Shown: positions 50,387 to 61,007 of the stretch, in pieces
Layout of the letters: each line of letters opens with the position of its first letter
How positions within the stretch are numbered: position 1 is the stretch's first letter
DNA from: Peptoniphilus lacrimalis DSM 7455
GTDB lineage: Bacteria > Bacillota > Clostridia > Tissierellales > Peptoniphilaceae
Assembly: GCF_000378725.1 (NCBI RefSeq)
Contig: NZ_KB900369.1
Coordinates: forward strand, 1 to 64,000
Length of the DNA: 64,000 nt
Reading direction: 5' to 3'
The notes under the pieces: model-generated
The model's database searches: none
The model's input: the letters and a program-made list of their open reading frames with translations, nothing else
What the model was told of the DNA's origin: nothing
Translations under genes and position numbers: made by a program

Positions 50387-52544
50387 TTATGCTGGATTTT
50401 GTGGCGGTGTTAAAAGAGCATGTAAACTTGCTTTTGCTGCAGCTGATGATGGTGTTTACTGTCTTGGAGATATAGTCCATAACGAAGTCGTAATAAATGA
50501 TCTAAAAGAAAAAAAAGTTAAGACAATTGAAAATACACAGGTATATAATTCTAAGGTAATTATTAGAAGCCATGGTGTACCCAAAGAAGATTTAGAAAAA
50601 TTAAGATATAATAATAATGAAATAATTGATTGTGTTTGTCCAAAAGTTAAGAAAATATATAATATAGTGGAAAAATATTTTAAAAAAGGTTATAATATTA
50701 TAATTGTAGGTGATGAAAATCACCCTGAAGTTAAGGGAATAAATTCTTATTGCAATAACGAAGCTATAATATTTAATAAAGAAGAAGATTTGAAAGTACC
50801 TGTAGGTAAAACAATAGTGGTTGCTCAATCTACAAGTAATGAAAAAGTCTTTGATTATTTAACAAATCTTATAAAAAACATTTCAAAATCTGAAATTTTA
50901 GTTTATAATACTATATGTGATGCAACTTTTAATAGGCAAAATAGCATTAGAAAGCTTGCAAAAATTGTAGATGCTGTTATTGTATTGGGAGGAAAAAAAT
51001 CTTCAAATACAAAAAAATTAGCAGAAGTAGCTAAGGAAAGTTGCAAAAATGTTTTTTTAATTCAGTCAATAAAAGATATTGATATAAATATATTAAAAAA
51101 ATTTAATAAAATTGGTATTACCGCCGGGGCATCCACACCGGATAAGGTAATCAAGGAGGCTGTTAGTAGTATGGAAAATTTTGACAAAGGTGAGATGATG
51201 GAAGCCATAGATAATTCTTTCAAAAGAATTAAGAAAGGCGAAATCGTAACAGGAGAAGTATTGTATGTAACTGATAATGAAGTCATGGTAAATCTAGGAT
51301 ATAGGTCAGATGGAATTATCTCAAAAGAAGAGTTATCTAAGAATACTGATGCAAAACCTTCTGATTTGTATAAGCAAGGCGATGAAATCGAAGTTTTCGT
51401 TTTAAAAATGGATGACGGAGATGGAAATGTTGTGCTTTCAGCAAGAAGAGTTGAAGACATGAAAGTTTGGGATGAAATTGAAGAATCATACAATAATCAT
51501 GAAATAGTTACTGCCAAGGTAATTAACCAAGTAAAAGGTGGTTTAACTGCTAGTTTAGATGGTATCTCTGCATTTATTCCTGCATCTCATGTGACTGTAA
51601 AGTTCCAAAGAGATTTAAGCAAGTTTGTCGGAGATGATTTTCAATGTGAAATCATTGATTTTGACAAAAGAAAAAGAAGAATTGTTCTTTCAAGAAAAAA
51701 TGTATTAATGCGTGAACTTGAAGAAAAGAGAAGTCAAATTTTTGAATCTCTACACATTGGAGATGTAATTGAAGGAACTGTACAAAGACTTACAAATTTT
51801 GGAGCATTCGTTGATATCGGAGGCATTGACGGTTTAGTTCATATTTCTGAATTATCTTGGAATAGAGTTAAGCATCCTTCAGAAGTTGTTAGTGCTGGCG
51901 ATAAAGTAAAAGTTCAAGTTTTAAGTCTTGATGAAGAAAAAGACAGAATTGCTTTAGGATTAAAACAAACTACTGAAAAGCCTTGGGATAAATTTATAAA
52001 CGCTGTTAAAGTTGGAGATGTTGTAAAGGGTAAAGTTGTAAATATTCTTGATTTTGGTGCTTTTGTAAGACTTGAAGAAGGTGTTGATGGATTACTTCAT
52101 GTTTCTCAAATTTGTAGAGAACATATTGAAAAGCCACAAGATAGACTTGAAATAGGTCAAGAAGTTGAAGTTAAGGTAATTGAAATTGACCAAGAAAATA
52201 AGAAAATTTCTTTATCTATTAAGGCTTTACTAGAACCTATAGAAGATGACGAAAATAAAGAAAAGACTGAAAAACCAAAGGTTAAAAAAGAAAGACCAAG
52301 AAGACCTAAGGAAAATAGAGTTAAAAAACAAATTCAAGAACCTAAGGAAGATGAATTTAATACAACTATAGGTGATTTACTAGGATTCTCTATTGGAGAT
52401 TCATCTTTTGATGTTGTTGCTAGCGAAGAAGAAAATAAAGAAGAATCTTCTGATGTAGAAGAAACAACTGAAAGTGAAGAATCCACCACAAATGAAAATG
52501 AACAAGTAGAAGTAAAAGAAGAAGATAATAATTCTGAAGAATAA
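50352..52544 (+). CDS. ispH-rpsA: IspH (HMBPP reductase) fused to ribosomal protein S1
   Basis: In 730 residues, about 1-280 is 4-hydroxy-3-methylbut-2-enyl diphosphate reductase, the last enzyme of the MEP isoprenoid pathway, with the three cluster cysteines in GFCGGVKRA, DCVCPKVKK and TICDATFNRQ. From about 295 follow four S1 RNA-binding domains, each with the G-x-V-x(n)-GAFV-type core (for example RLTNFGAFVDIGGIDGLVHI and VNILDFGAFVRLEEGVDGLL). A lysine-rich then strongly acidic tail ends the protein. The IspH-S1 fusion is known from Clostridia. ATG 50352 overlaps plsC; the upstream GAGAAGGG is a weak ribosome binding site. Confidence 0.93.
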   Translation: MVIKKLEIYLADYAGFCGGVKRACKLAFAAADDGVYCLGDIVHNEVVINDLKEKKVKTIENTQVYNSKVIIRSHGVPKEDLEKLRYNNNEIIDCVCPKVKKIYNIVEKYFKKGYNIIIVGDENHPEVKGINSYCNNEAIIFNKEEDLKVPVGKTIVVAQSTSNEKVFDYLTNLIKNISKSEILVYNTICDATFNRQNSIRKLAKIVDAVIVLGGKKSSNTKKLAEVAKESCKNVFLIQSIKDIDINILKKFNKIGITAGASTPDKVIKEAVSSMENFDKGEMMEAIDNSFKRIKKGEIVTGEVLYVTDNEVMVNLGYRSDGIISKEELSKNTDAKPSDLYKQGDEIEVFVLKMDDGDGNVVLSARRVEDMKVWDEIEESYNNHEIVTAKVINQVKGGLTASLDGISAFIPASHVTVKFQRDLSKFVGDDFQCEIIDFDKRKRRIVLSRKNVLMRELEEKRSQIFESLHIGDVIEGTVQRLTNFGAFVDIGGIDGLVHISELSWNRVKHPSEVVSAGDKVKVQVLSLDEEKDRIALGLKQTTEKPWDKFINAVKVGDVVKGKVVNILDFGAFVRLEEGVDGLLHVSQICREHIEKPQDRLEIGQEVEVKVIEIDQENKKISLSIKALLEPIEDDENKEKTEKPKVKKERPRRPKENRVKKQIQEPKEDEFNTTIGDLLGFSIGDSSFDVVASEEENKEESSDVEETTESEESTTNENEQVEVKEEDNNSEE

Positions 52545-52555
52545 TTTATTATAGA

Positions 52556-52590
52556 AGTAGATGCTACGCTAAGTCGCAGCATCTATTTTT
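52556..52590 (+). terminator. Terminator of the long cluster
   Basis: TAGATGCT (52558-52565) pairs with AGCATCTA (52578-52585), with extra pairing in ACG/CGC, and is followed by TTTTT. This is the first convincing terminator since 37478. Confidence 0.85.
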
Positions 52591-52654
52591 ATAAAATAAT
52601 TAATAATTATAAATTTTATCTCAATTTTGTGATATTATTATTTAAGGTGATACA

Positions 52655-53203
52655 ATGATTTTTTCTGCCTTAATATTTTCAATAATATTAATTTATTTGT
52701 CCAAGGGGTCATTTAAAAATATTTTAAATTTTAATTATCAAAAAGTAGAAGTTGCTCTATGTGGAATTTTGATAATTTTTTTAATTAATTTTTTTACTAT
52801 ATATGATTTTTCATCTATAAGTGATTTTTTTGTAAAAAAATATTTTTATTTTACTATTTTGGCTTTATTTTTTATCATTATTTCTTTATTATTTAATTAT
52901 AAGGTTCGAGGAATGATTGTTATAGCTTTTGGACTTTTTTGTAACACCCTTCCGATTATCTTTAATGGTAAGATGCCAGTTTCATTGAGTGCATTGTCTA
53001 AAATTAATAATGATAAAGTTTTTCGTATAATATCAGAAGGATTATCTTTAAGTCATGGAGTTTTTGAAAATCCAAAACTTTATATTTTATCCGATATATT
53101 CCCGATAAATCCTATTTTTGGGCAAGGTAAAGTATTAAGTATTGGCGATTTTATTGTTTCTATTGGAGTAATTCTTTCTTTATATAAAATATCAAGGAGG
53201 TAA
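52655..53203 (+). CDS. DUF5317-like membrane protein
   Basis: The 182-residue protein has about five hydrophobic helices and the family-like block LPIIFNGKMPVSLSAL followed by a short extracellular part. No activity is known for this group. AAGGTGAT precedes ATG 52655. The stop is one base before cdaA, so it is likely to be the first gene of the cdaA-cdaR unit. Confidence 0.65.
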   Translation: MIFSALIFSIILIYLSKGSFKNILNFNYQKVEVALCGILIIFLINFFTIYDFSSISDFFVKKYFYFTILALFFIIISLLFNYKVRGMIVIAFGLFCNTLPIIFNGKMPVSLSALSKINNDKVFRIISEGLSLSHGVFENPKLYILSDIFPINPIFGQGKVLSIGDFIVSIGVILSLYKISRR

Positions 53204-53204
53204 T

Positions 53205-54038
53205 ATGCACAATTTAAATAATTATTTAGCTTTTTTAAATTTGAGAGATATTATTGATATAGCAATTGTTGCAATTTTAATTTACTTTATCTTGAATTTA
53301 ATAAGAAATACAAGGGCAGAGCAAGTTTTTAAAGGTATAATTATTTTACTTGCTTTTATGCTAGTTTCTCAATTCTTTCAACTCTACACAGTAAATTGGA
53401 TTTTTTCTAAATTAATTACAGGTGGACTTTTGGCACTAATTATAGTTTTTCAACCTGAATTAAGAAGAGGTTTGGAATTTTTAGGTAGAACGTCCACAAT
53501 AAAAAATAATTTTGGTCCAGAATCAGATAAAATTCCAGCAACAGTTTCTGAAATATGTAAGGCGGTTGCATCTCTTTCAAGGCAAAAAATTGGTGCCTTA
53601 ATAATAATTGAAAAAAAAGTCGGTCTTACTGAAATTATAGAAACTGGAACTGCTATTAATGGAAATGTTTCAAGTGGTCTTTTGATAAATATATTTATTC
53701 CTAACACACCACTTCATGATGGTGCCGTTATTATTAAGGGAAACATAATTTTGGCTGCTGCTTGTTTTTTGCCTTTAAGCGATAATAAGTCAATTTCTAA
53801 AGAATTAGGTACAAGACACAGAGCTGGCATTGGTATTTCTGAAAAAAGTGACTGTTTATCAATTATGGTTTCTGAAGAAACGGGTTCAATTTCTACAGCT
53901 GAAGATGGAGCTATTTCAAGGTATTTGGATATAGATACACTGGAATCAAAGCTATTAGAAATTTATAGCCCACAATTAGAAAACGAAAGTCCCTTATTAA
54001 AGAAGTTAAGGAAATGGAGCGAAGGTAATGAAAAGTAA
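53205..54038 (+). CDS. cdaA: Diadenylate cyclase CdaA (c-di-AMP synthase)
   Basis: The 277-residue protein has three membrane helices in the first 100 residues and then the DAC domain with the catalytic LHDGAVIIKGN (DGA motif) and GTRHRAGIGISE (RHR motif). It makes c-di-AMP from two ATP, a messenger controlling potassium, osmotic and wall homeostasis. AGGAGG lies at its start. It overlaps cdaR by 11 bases. The usual third partner, glmM, is encoded at 11618 instead. Confidence 0.95.
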   Translation: MHNLNNYLAFLNLRDIIDIAIVAILIYFILNLIRNTRAEQVFKGIIILLAFMLVSQFFQLYTVNWIFSKLITGGLLALIIVFQPELRRGLEFLGRTSTIKNNFGPESDKIPATVSEICKAVASLSRQKIGALIIIEKKVGLTEIIETGTAINGNVSSGLLINIFIPNTPLHDGAVIIKGNIILAAACFLPLSDNKSISKELGTRHRAGIGISEKSDCLSIMVSEETGSISTAEDGAISRYLDIDTLESKLLEIYSPQLENESPLLKKLRKWSEGNEK

Positions 54039-55230
54039 CAACAGAAGAGAATGGATGTTTAGAATTTTATCTTTGCTTTTTGCAATACTTCTTTGGGCAT
54101 ATGTTAGAAATGAATCTAATGTCTTAGAAATTAAAACTATAAGAAATGTTCCGGTAACTTATGAAGGTATGGATGATTTGAAGGATAGAGGATATATAAT
54201 TATCTCTCCTAAAGAAACAAAAATAAATGTTACTGTGGAAGCTTATTCTAACACTATGCCTTATGTAAAAGATTCTATATCAGCTAAAGTGGATTTAAAA
54301 GATTATAAGGATGGAGAATTTTCTCTTCCAATTAGTGTAAGTTCTATTCAGTCGGATGTAAAAATTAAAAGATTTGACCAAACTACTATTCCATTTAAAA
54401 TTGACAAAAGGTCAAGTCAAACTTTTTATGCAAATATAAAAGCCTTAGGAAAACCTGCTGATGATTATTCTTTAGGTAAAATAGCAGATTCTGAGAGAGT
54501 GACTATTTCTGGAGCATCAACTTATGTCAGTCAAATAGAAAAAGTCGAAGCTATTGTTAATGTCGGAAATTTAAAAAAGACTGATTATGTGAAAGCTGAT
54601 GTGAAAGCATTTGATGCTGATGGTCGTGAAATTGATAATTTAACTATTGAACCCTCAACAATTCAAGTTGAAGTACCTATTTTAAAATCTAAGTCAGTAC
54701 CTATAAAGCTTAATATTGTTGGTGATATTCCAAAGAATGTTAATTTAGACAAATTTTTCGTTGAGCCTGAAACAGTCACCATAATTGGTAATTCTGATTT
54801 AATTGATAGTATAGATCAAATCGAATCTAAAGAAATAACTTTAGATCAAATCAGAGAAGGTTCTAACACAATAAGTCTAATCCTACCAAAAAATATATCA
54901 CTTGTTGATCCAAAACTTACTTTTAAGGTTATAGACGGTGATAATCAGCTTGGTAATAATGGTAAAAATTTAGTCATAAAAAAAGATAATATTAATTTGT
55001 TAAACACTGATGCAAAATTTTCCTATAATATCTCTTTAGATAGTGATATTATATTAAAATATAACGGACAAACTGATAGAGATTTAACAACTGATGAACT
55101 TAATTTAAATGTTGATTTAAAGGATGCTAAGAATTCTGGAGAATATCCATTAAATTATGTTTTACCGCAAGGTTTCAATTTAGTCAGTATAAATCCCAAA
55201 GTCGTACACATTGATATAAAAGAAAAATAA
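54028..55230 (+). CDS. cdaR: YbbR-domain protein CdaR
   Basis: The 400-residue protein has one N-terminal membrane helix (ILSLLFAILLWAYVRNE) and then about four YbbR repeats outside the cell, seen as repeating V-x-Y/V-G/A...V-x-V strands such as RNVPVTYEGMDDL and NVPLKL-like segments. CdaR binds CdaA through its membrane part and adjusts c-di-AMP output. It is translationally coupled to cdaA and followed by guaB after 12 bases. Confidence 0.9.
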   Translation: MKSNNRREWMFRILSLLFAILLWAYVRNESNVLEIKTIRNVPVTYEGMDDLKDRGYIIISPKETKINVTVEAYSNTMPYVKDSISAKVDLKDYKDGEFSLPISVSSIQSDVKIKRFDQTTIPFKIDKRSSQTFYANIKALGKPADDYSLGKIADSERVTISGASTYVSQIEKVEAIVNVGNLKKTDYVKADVKAFDADGREIDNLTIEPSTIQVEVPILKSKSVPIKLNIVGDIPKNVNLDKFFVEPETVTIIGNSDLIDSIDQIESKEITLDQIREGSNTISLILPKNISLVDPKLTFKVIDGDNQLGNNGKNLVIKKDNINLLNTDAKFSYNISLDSDIILKYNGQTDRDLTTDELNLNVDLKDAKNSGEYPLNYVLPQGFNLVSINPKVVHIDIKEK

Positions 55231-56694
<1,464 letters not shown>

Positions 56695-56798
56695 TAAAAG
56701 AAATTTCACTTATTTATTAAATATTTAAAACTTTTATAAATGATGTTTTAAAGTATTTTTAAATAATATAATTTTGAATTTAATTTTTTTATTTATAT

Positions 56799-56838
56799 AA
56801 CTCATAAGTTCTAATTATTGAATTTATGAGTTTTTTTC
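56799..56838 (+). terminator. Rho-independent terminator after guaB
   Basis: AACTCATAA (56799-56807) pairs perfectly with TTATGAGTT (56824-56832) and runs into TTTTTC. It overlaps the promoter of the next operon. Confidence 0.8.
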
Positions 56839-56846
56839 TTTATAAT
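56818..56846 (+). promoter_or_regulatory. Promoter of the two-component operon, nested in the guaB terminator
   Basis: TTGAAT (56818-56823) and TATAAT (56841-56846) are exactly 17 bases apart. The -35 box lies in the terminator loop and the spacer contains the descending stem and T tract. Confidence 0.7.
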
Positions 56847-56867
56847 AAAATTGAGAAGGTGAGATAA

Positions 56868-57557
56868 ATGGCTGTTAAAATATTATTAGTAGAAGATGAA
56901 GAACCTATTAGAAAGTTCGTTAAAATAAATTTAGAAAGAGAAGGATATACAGTCTTTGAAGCTGGAAGTGGAGAAGAAGGTATTGACATAGCTAGGAGTA
57001 AGCAACCTCAAATAGTTGTACTGGATATAATGTTGCCGGGAGTTGATGGTTTTGCAGTTTGTAAAGTTTTAAGAAAAGAATTCCCAAACTTGGGAATAAT
57101 AATGCTTACTGCTAAGGCTGAAGATTATGATAAAATAATGGGCCTTCAATATGGGACTGATGATTATTTAACTAAACCTTTTAACCCTACAGAGCTAACT
57201 TTAAGGATAAAATCTTTAGAGAGAAGGCTTGAACCGGAAGAAGAAATCGATGAAAATTACATTATACAAGAACCTTTTAAGCTAGATTACTATCAAAGAA
57301 AATTTTATAAGAATGATGAGGAAATTGAGCTTACCCCAACTGAATACCAAATTATGAAGATATTTATGGAAAATCCAAAAAAGGCTATGAATAGAGATGA
57401 AATTTTAAAAATAGTTTGGGGCAATGATTTTATTGGCGATTCAAAAATTGTTGATGTAAATATTAGAAGATTGAGGGCAAAAATTGAAGAAAATCCCGCA
57501 AAACCTGAATATATAGAAACGGTATGGGGTCTAGGTTATAGATGGCAAGGTGAATAA
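56868..57557 (+). CDS. OmpR/PhoB-family response regulator
   Basis: The 229-residue regulator has a receiver domain with the acidic pair in LVEDEEPIR, the phosphoacceptor Asp53 in VVLDIMLPG and the conserved Lys in LTKPFNP. A C-terminal winged helix follows (ELTPTEYQIMKIFMENPKKA ... IVDVNIRRLRAKIE ... VWGLGYRW). GAAGGTGAG precedes the ATG. The histidine kinase begins on the next base after its stop. The target genes are unknown; the downstream lipoprotein and membrane protein are candidates to be functionally linked. Confidence 0.93.
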   Translation: MAVKILLVEDEEPIRKFVKINLEREGYTVFEAGSGEEGIDIARSKQPQIVVLDIMLPGVDGFAVCKVLRKEFPNLGIIMLTAKAEDYDKIMGLQYGTDDYLTKPFNPTELTLRIKSLERRLEPEEEIDENYIIQEPFKLDYYQRKFYKNDEEIELTPTEYQIMKIFMENPKKAMNRDEILKIVWGNDFIGDSKIVDVNIRRLRAKIEENPAKPEYIETVWGLGYRWQGE

Positions 57558-58964
57558 TTGAAAAATAGAATTGGTAAGAGACTTGTAAAAAGTTACTTAT
57601 TATTGATTATTACAACAATTGTTATATTAGATATATTTTTGCTGATAGGTTTTAAAACATTCTATTACACAAGTGTAGAAAATGAATTAAAAAGTAGGTT
57701 ATCTTTTTCTCTTAACTTTTACAACAGGAATTATTCGGATAAAAATTTAGAGGATATAATTTTAGAAGATAATGATATTTTATGGACATATACGAATGCA
57801 GAAGTACAAGTTTTAACACCAAAAGGAAATATTATAATAGATTCAATAGGTGCAATCTCAAAAGAACCTATTAATTCTCAGGATTTTTTACTCGCAAAAT
57901 CTGGAACTATGAAAGCCTGGGTTGGGAAATGCCCCACAACTAAAGGTCTTGTAATGGCTATAACAGGACCTATTATTAATAATTCTGGAAAAACTATTGG
58001 ATACTTAAGATTTATCGCTTCTATGGAAGAAGCTAACTTAGCTATATTAAAAACTATGTTAACACTTGTAGTATTTTCCATTGTGCTTTCTATTATTACA
58101 GCTATTGTTTCAATTTTGATATCCCGTTCCATAGTTAGACCAATAACAGATTTAACTGAAGTTGCTAGAAAGATGGCAGATGGGCAGTATAAGATTAAGG
58201 CTAGAAATTGGGAAGATGATGAGATTGGCGAACTTGCCAAAACTTTAAATACTATGTCAGAGGAAATTCTTAAGAAAGAGCAAATAAAAAACGACTTTAT
58301 TTCTTCCATATCTCATGAGTTGAGAACTCCATTGACTTCAATAAAGGGTTGGGCTGTAGTTTTAAAAGATTCTAAAGGTCAGGAAGATATTATGTCAGAA
58401 GGCTTAACTATAATCGAAAATGAGAGTGATAGATTATCAAAAATGGTTGAGGAACTCCTTGATTTTTCAAGGTTTATTTCAGGCAGAATGTCTTTAGAAA
58501 AAGAATTATTTGATATTGGACAAACAGTCAGAGATGTTTGTAAACAAATGAAGCCTAGAGCCAATTCAAATAAAATTGATTTTCAAACTGAACTTTTAGA
58601 AACTCCATGTGTAACAATAGGTGATGAAAATAGAATTAAACAGTTATTAATTAATATTGTAGATAATGCGATAAAATTCACTTCAGAAAATGGTTGGGTA
58701 AAGGTTCAATCATTTGATGAGAATAACAATTTTGTAATTCTTGTTTCTGATAATGGTTGTGGCATGAACAAAAAAGATTTAGAACATGTTAAGGAAAAAT
58801 TCTATAAGGGCAAACATTCTAAGAGTCATTCAGGACTTGGACTTTCCATATCTGATGAAATAGTTAAATTGCACAACGGAAGCCTTGATATTTTTTCTGA
58901 ATTAAATATAGGGACAACTGTGAAAATTACTATACCAATAATTAAGGAGGAAAAAGCAGAATGA
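57558..58964 (+). CDS. Sensor histidine kinase
   Basis: The 468-residue kinase starts with TTG at 57558 behind AAGGTGAAT. Membrane helices at about 10-32 and 164-189 enclose an extracellular sensor of about 130 residues. A HAMP domain (RPITDLTEVARKMADGQY) follows, then the H-box SSISHELRTPLTSIKGW with phosphoacceptor His253, and the ATPase with N box (NIVDNAIKFTSEN) and G boxes (VSDNGCGMNKKD, HSGLGLSISDEI). The sensor part matches no family I know. It overlaps the lipoprotein gene by four bases (ATGA). Confidence 0.93.
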   Translation: MKNRIGKRLVKSYLLLIITTIVILDIFLLIGFKTFYYTSVENELKSRLSFSLNFYNRNYSDKNLEDIILEDNDILWTYTNAEVQVLTPKGNIIIDSIGAISKEPINSQDFLLAKSGTMKAWVGKCPTTKGLVMAITGPIINNSGKTIGYLRFIASMEEANLAILKTMLTLVVFSIVLSIITAIVSILISRSIVRPITDLTEVARKMADGQYKIKARNWEDDEIGELAKTLNTMSEEILKKEQIKNDFISSISHELRTPLTSIKGWAVVLKDSKGQEDIMSEGLTIIENESDRLSKMVEELLDFSRFISGRMSLEKELFDIGQTVRDVCKQMKPRANSNKIDFQTELLETPCVTIGDENRIKQLLINIVDNAIKFTSENGWVKVQSFDENNNFVILVSDNGCGMNKKDLEHVKEKFYKGKHSKSHSGLGLSISDEIVKLHNGSLDIFSELNIGTTVKITIPIIKEEKAE

Positions 58965-60370
58965 AAAAGTTATTTTTAATTTTTATTTTACTCCTCTTAA
59001 GTGCTTGTTCAATTATCAATACTGATCGTACAAGTATTCAGACTCCCGAGGTGGCAAAGCCTCCTATTTACGGGAAATGGACTATAAGTAAATATATTAA
59101 TACCTACAAGACAAATGATGATAATTTTCAATATAAAGATATTATTGGTAGTGATGTTCTTTTCGCTAGTGATGAAGCTATGGTTAGTGGTGATTACATT
59201 ATTAATCCTTCTTATAGGACAAAAAGGGTTAATGTTGATGAATATTTATATAAAAAATATAATCTAAACTATAAAAATTTAAATATTGAAAATAAAGATG
59301 CTTTTGCTATTTCTTTAAAACAAAAAGATATTTCTAATTATGAAATTATAAAGGTTTCAGATGATACTGCCTTTATTATAAGAAACAACTTCATCTTTCA
59401 AATCTCTAAAACAGATGATGATTTAACTGAAGATCAGCTAAAAGTTGATATAAGTAGAAATAGGGAGGATAGCTCAGGACTAACTATTGAAAATTTAAGC
59501 GATAAAGCTGACATTGGTTTAATGCTTGGCCTTAAAGAACCAAATCAATCAAAACTACCATCTTTCAACTATAAAACTTTATATATTAAGTTTTCTCCTG
59601 AAGGAGTAGAAAATGTCTATGAAAGTCCAAATATTTTATTACCTAGAAAAGATGGATTTTATCAAGTTGAAATTCAGAGAGTTTCAAAAAAAGATGAAAT
59701 TTCTGATAATCTTTTGATTAAAAAGAGAGTAGATCCTCTAAATGATAGGCAAGCAAAGGAAAAAATCTATCAAATTGAAGATAATAATATTTTAAAAAAT
59801 ATAAATTTTATTTCTGAAGATATTATTAATATTGAAAATATAAGTTTTGAAAAAAATTTAAGAAAATTAAGGATATATGACATTAATAACATTGAAAAGA
59901 AAGAGCCTCTACAAATTGCTTACTTTATTAGTTCTGATGACAATAAAGCATTAATAAAAGAAACTAATGATAAATTAAAAGATAATGATAATATTGGAAT
60001 ATATAGAGAAAATGGTTATTGGAAGTTGATGGGAAGAGATAACGCATCTAATGGATATTTTATTAAGGATTTTGACTTAAATATTGTTTTGCCTAATTCA
60101 ATAAATAAGTATAATGTTTTAAATATTCCTATGACTGATTTAAAAAAATTTAATTCTAAAATAAAAGATGCTTTTATTTCTCCAGATAATAAATATTTAA
60201 TTACATTGGAAAATACAATGTTAAAGATATATAATATAGGAAATGGAAATATAATTTCTAATGCTATTTTTGAAAGAGAGATTGGTCAAGACACAAGTGT
60301 CATCATGAGTCAATGGTCAATGGGTAGATATTCTAAATTATGGCAAAAAGAAATAACTAGAAAAAATTAA
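58961..60370 (+). CDS. Putative lipoprotein of the two-component operon
   Basis: The 469-residue protein has a lipoprotein signal peptide with lipobox LSAC and Cys16 as the lipid-bearing residue. The long extracellular part consists of many short beta strands and turns, ending with a repeat-like stretch (AFISPDNKYLITLENTMLKI) that resembles one blade of a beta-propeller. I do not recognise the family. Translational coupling with the kinase (ATGA) suggests a signalling accessory, for example a modulator of the kinase's sensor domain outside the membrane. Confidence 0.75.
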   Translation: MKKLFLIFILLLLSACSIINTDRTSIQTPEVAKPPIYGKWTISKYINTYKTNDDNFQYKDIIGSDVLFASDEAMVSGDYIINPSYRTKRVNVDEYLYKKYNLNYKNLNIENKDAFAISLKQKDISNYEIIKVSDDTAFIIRNNFIFQISKTDDDLTEDQLKVDISRNREDSSGLTIENLSDKADIGLMLGLKEPNQSKLPSFNYKTLYIKFSPEGVENVYESPNILLPRKDGFYQVEIQRVSKKDEISDNLLIKKRVDPLNDRQAKEKIYQIEDNNILKNINFISEDIINIENISFEKNLRKLRIYDINNIEKKEPLQIAYFISSDDNKALIKETNDKLKDNDNIGIYRENGYWKLMGRDNASNGYFIKDFDLNIVLPNSINKYNVLNIPMTDLKKFNSKIKDAFISPDNKYLITLENTMLKIYNIGNGNIISNAIFEREIGQDTSVIMSQWSMGRYSKLWQKEITRKN

Positions 60371-60380
60371 GAGGTGTGAA

Positions 60381-60713
60381 GTGGGACAAATTAAAGAACT
60401 GATTATATCAAACAGTGATTATTTAGCGCTTACTATAGGGACAATAATTTTAGGTGTAATATTTACTTTTATAGCAAATTTTATGGCTAAAGAATTAAAG
60501 TTTGTAAAATATATTCCAGGTTTGGTACTATTTTTTATTGGTATGTTTTCAATATTTTTAGTTACAGATAAATTATTTGAAAAATCTAGTCTAGATAATT
60601 TAATTATTTTTGTGACAGGAGTTTCATCAGGCTTGATATCTTTGATATTTGCTTTGATAATTGGCATCTGTTCATCAAGCAAAAATAGATATAGGAGAAA
60701 TGACAGGAGATAG
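60381..60713 (+). CDS. Small membrane protein (110 aa), unknown
   Basis: It starts with GTG at 60381 behind GAGGTG. Three hydrophobic segments (about 15-37, 46-66 and 76-100) are followed by a short basic tail (SSKNRYRRNDRR). The family is not recognised. It is the last gene of the two-component unit, 10 bases after the lipoprotein, and its final codons form part of a bidirectional terminator shared with the convergent gene. Confidence 0.65.
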   Translation: MGQIKELIISNSDYLALTIGTIILGVIFTFIANFMAKELKFVKYIPGLVLFFIGMFSIFLVTDKLFEKSSLDNLIIFVTGVSSGLISLIFALIIGICSSSKNRYRRNDRR

Positions 60714-60727
60714 TCATTTCTCTTTTT
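60695..60727. terminator. Bidirectional terminator built from the ends of two convergent genes
   Basis: GAGAAATGAC (60695-60704) and GTCATTTCTC (60713-60722) form a perfect 10-bp stem with an 8-base loop and then TTTTTC. The stop codons of both convergent genes lie at 60711-60716, so the stem lies inside coding sequence. Confidence 0.8.
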
Positions 60728-61007
60728 CTTTCATTAGACTTGTTATGTCTATCTGCCCGCCAATAATTTTAAGCTTTTTAGCTCTAGATTGACTTTTAAC
60801 TAATATTTCATATTTTAAAGCCTGAGATTTATCTTTAAGTTTATAGGTATATAAAAACTTTACTGGTAGGCGAGCTCTAGTATATTTAGATGCTAACCCC
60901 TTATTATGCTTTTCAAGTCTTTTTTCTAGATTATTTGTAATCCCAGTGTATAAACTTTTATCTGCACACTCTAAAATATATAAATAATAGCTATCGTTCT
61001 TTTTCAT
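60714..61007 (-). CDS. GIY-YIG nuclease family protein (YhbQ/UPF0213 type)
   Basis: The 97-residue protein is a single GIY-YIG domain: YYLYILECADKSLYTGITNN carries the two Tyr-containing motifs, followed by the Arg in LEKRLEKHN and GLASKYTRARLPV. Stand-alone domains of this type are common and may act on DNA ends, with no firm role known. Its start overlaps the 3' end of recX by 17 bases, so the two form a pair; both relate to DNA handling. Confidence 0.88.
   Translation of the reverse strand: MKKNDSYYLYILECADKSLYTGITNNLEKRLEKHNKGLASKYTRARLPVKFLYTYKLKDKSQALKYEILVKSQSRAKKLKIIGGQIDITSLMKEKEK

Noticed and set aside
50601-50828. Minus-strand ORF rich in Tyr/Phe/Ile inside ispH
   Set aside because: It is the antisense of AT-rich codons in a well-supported gene, with no start signal.
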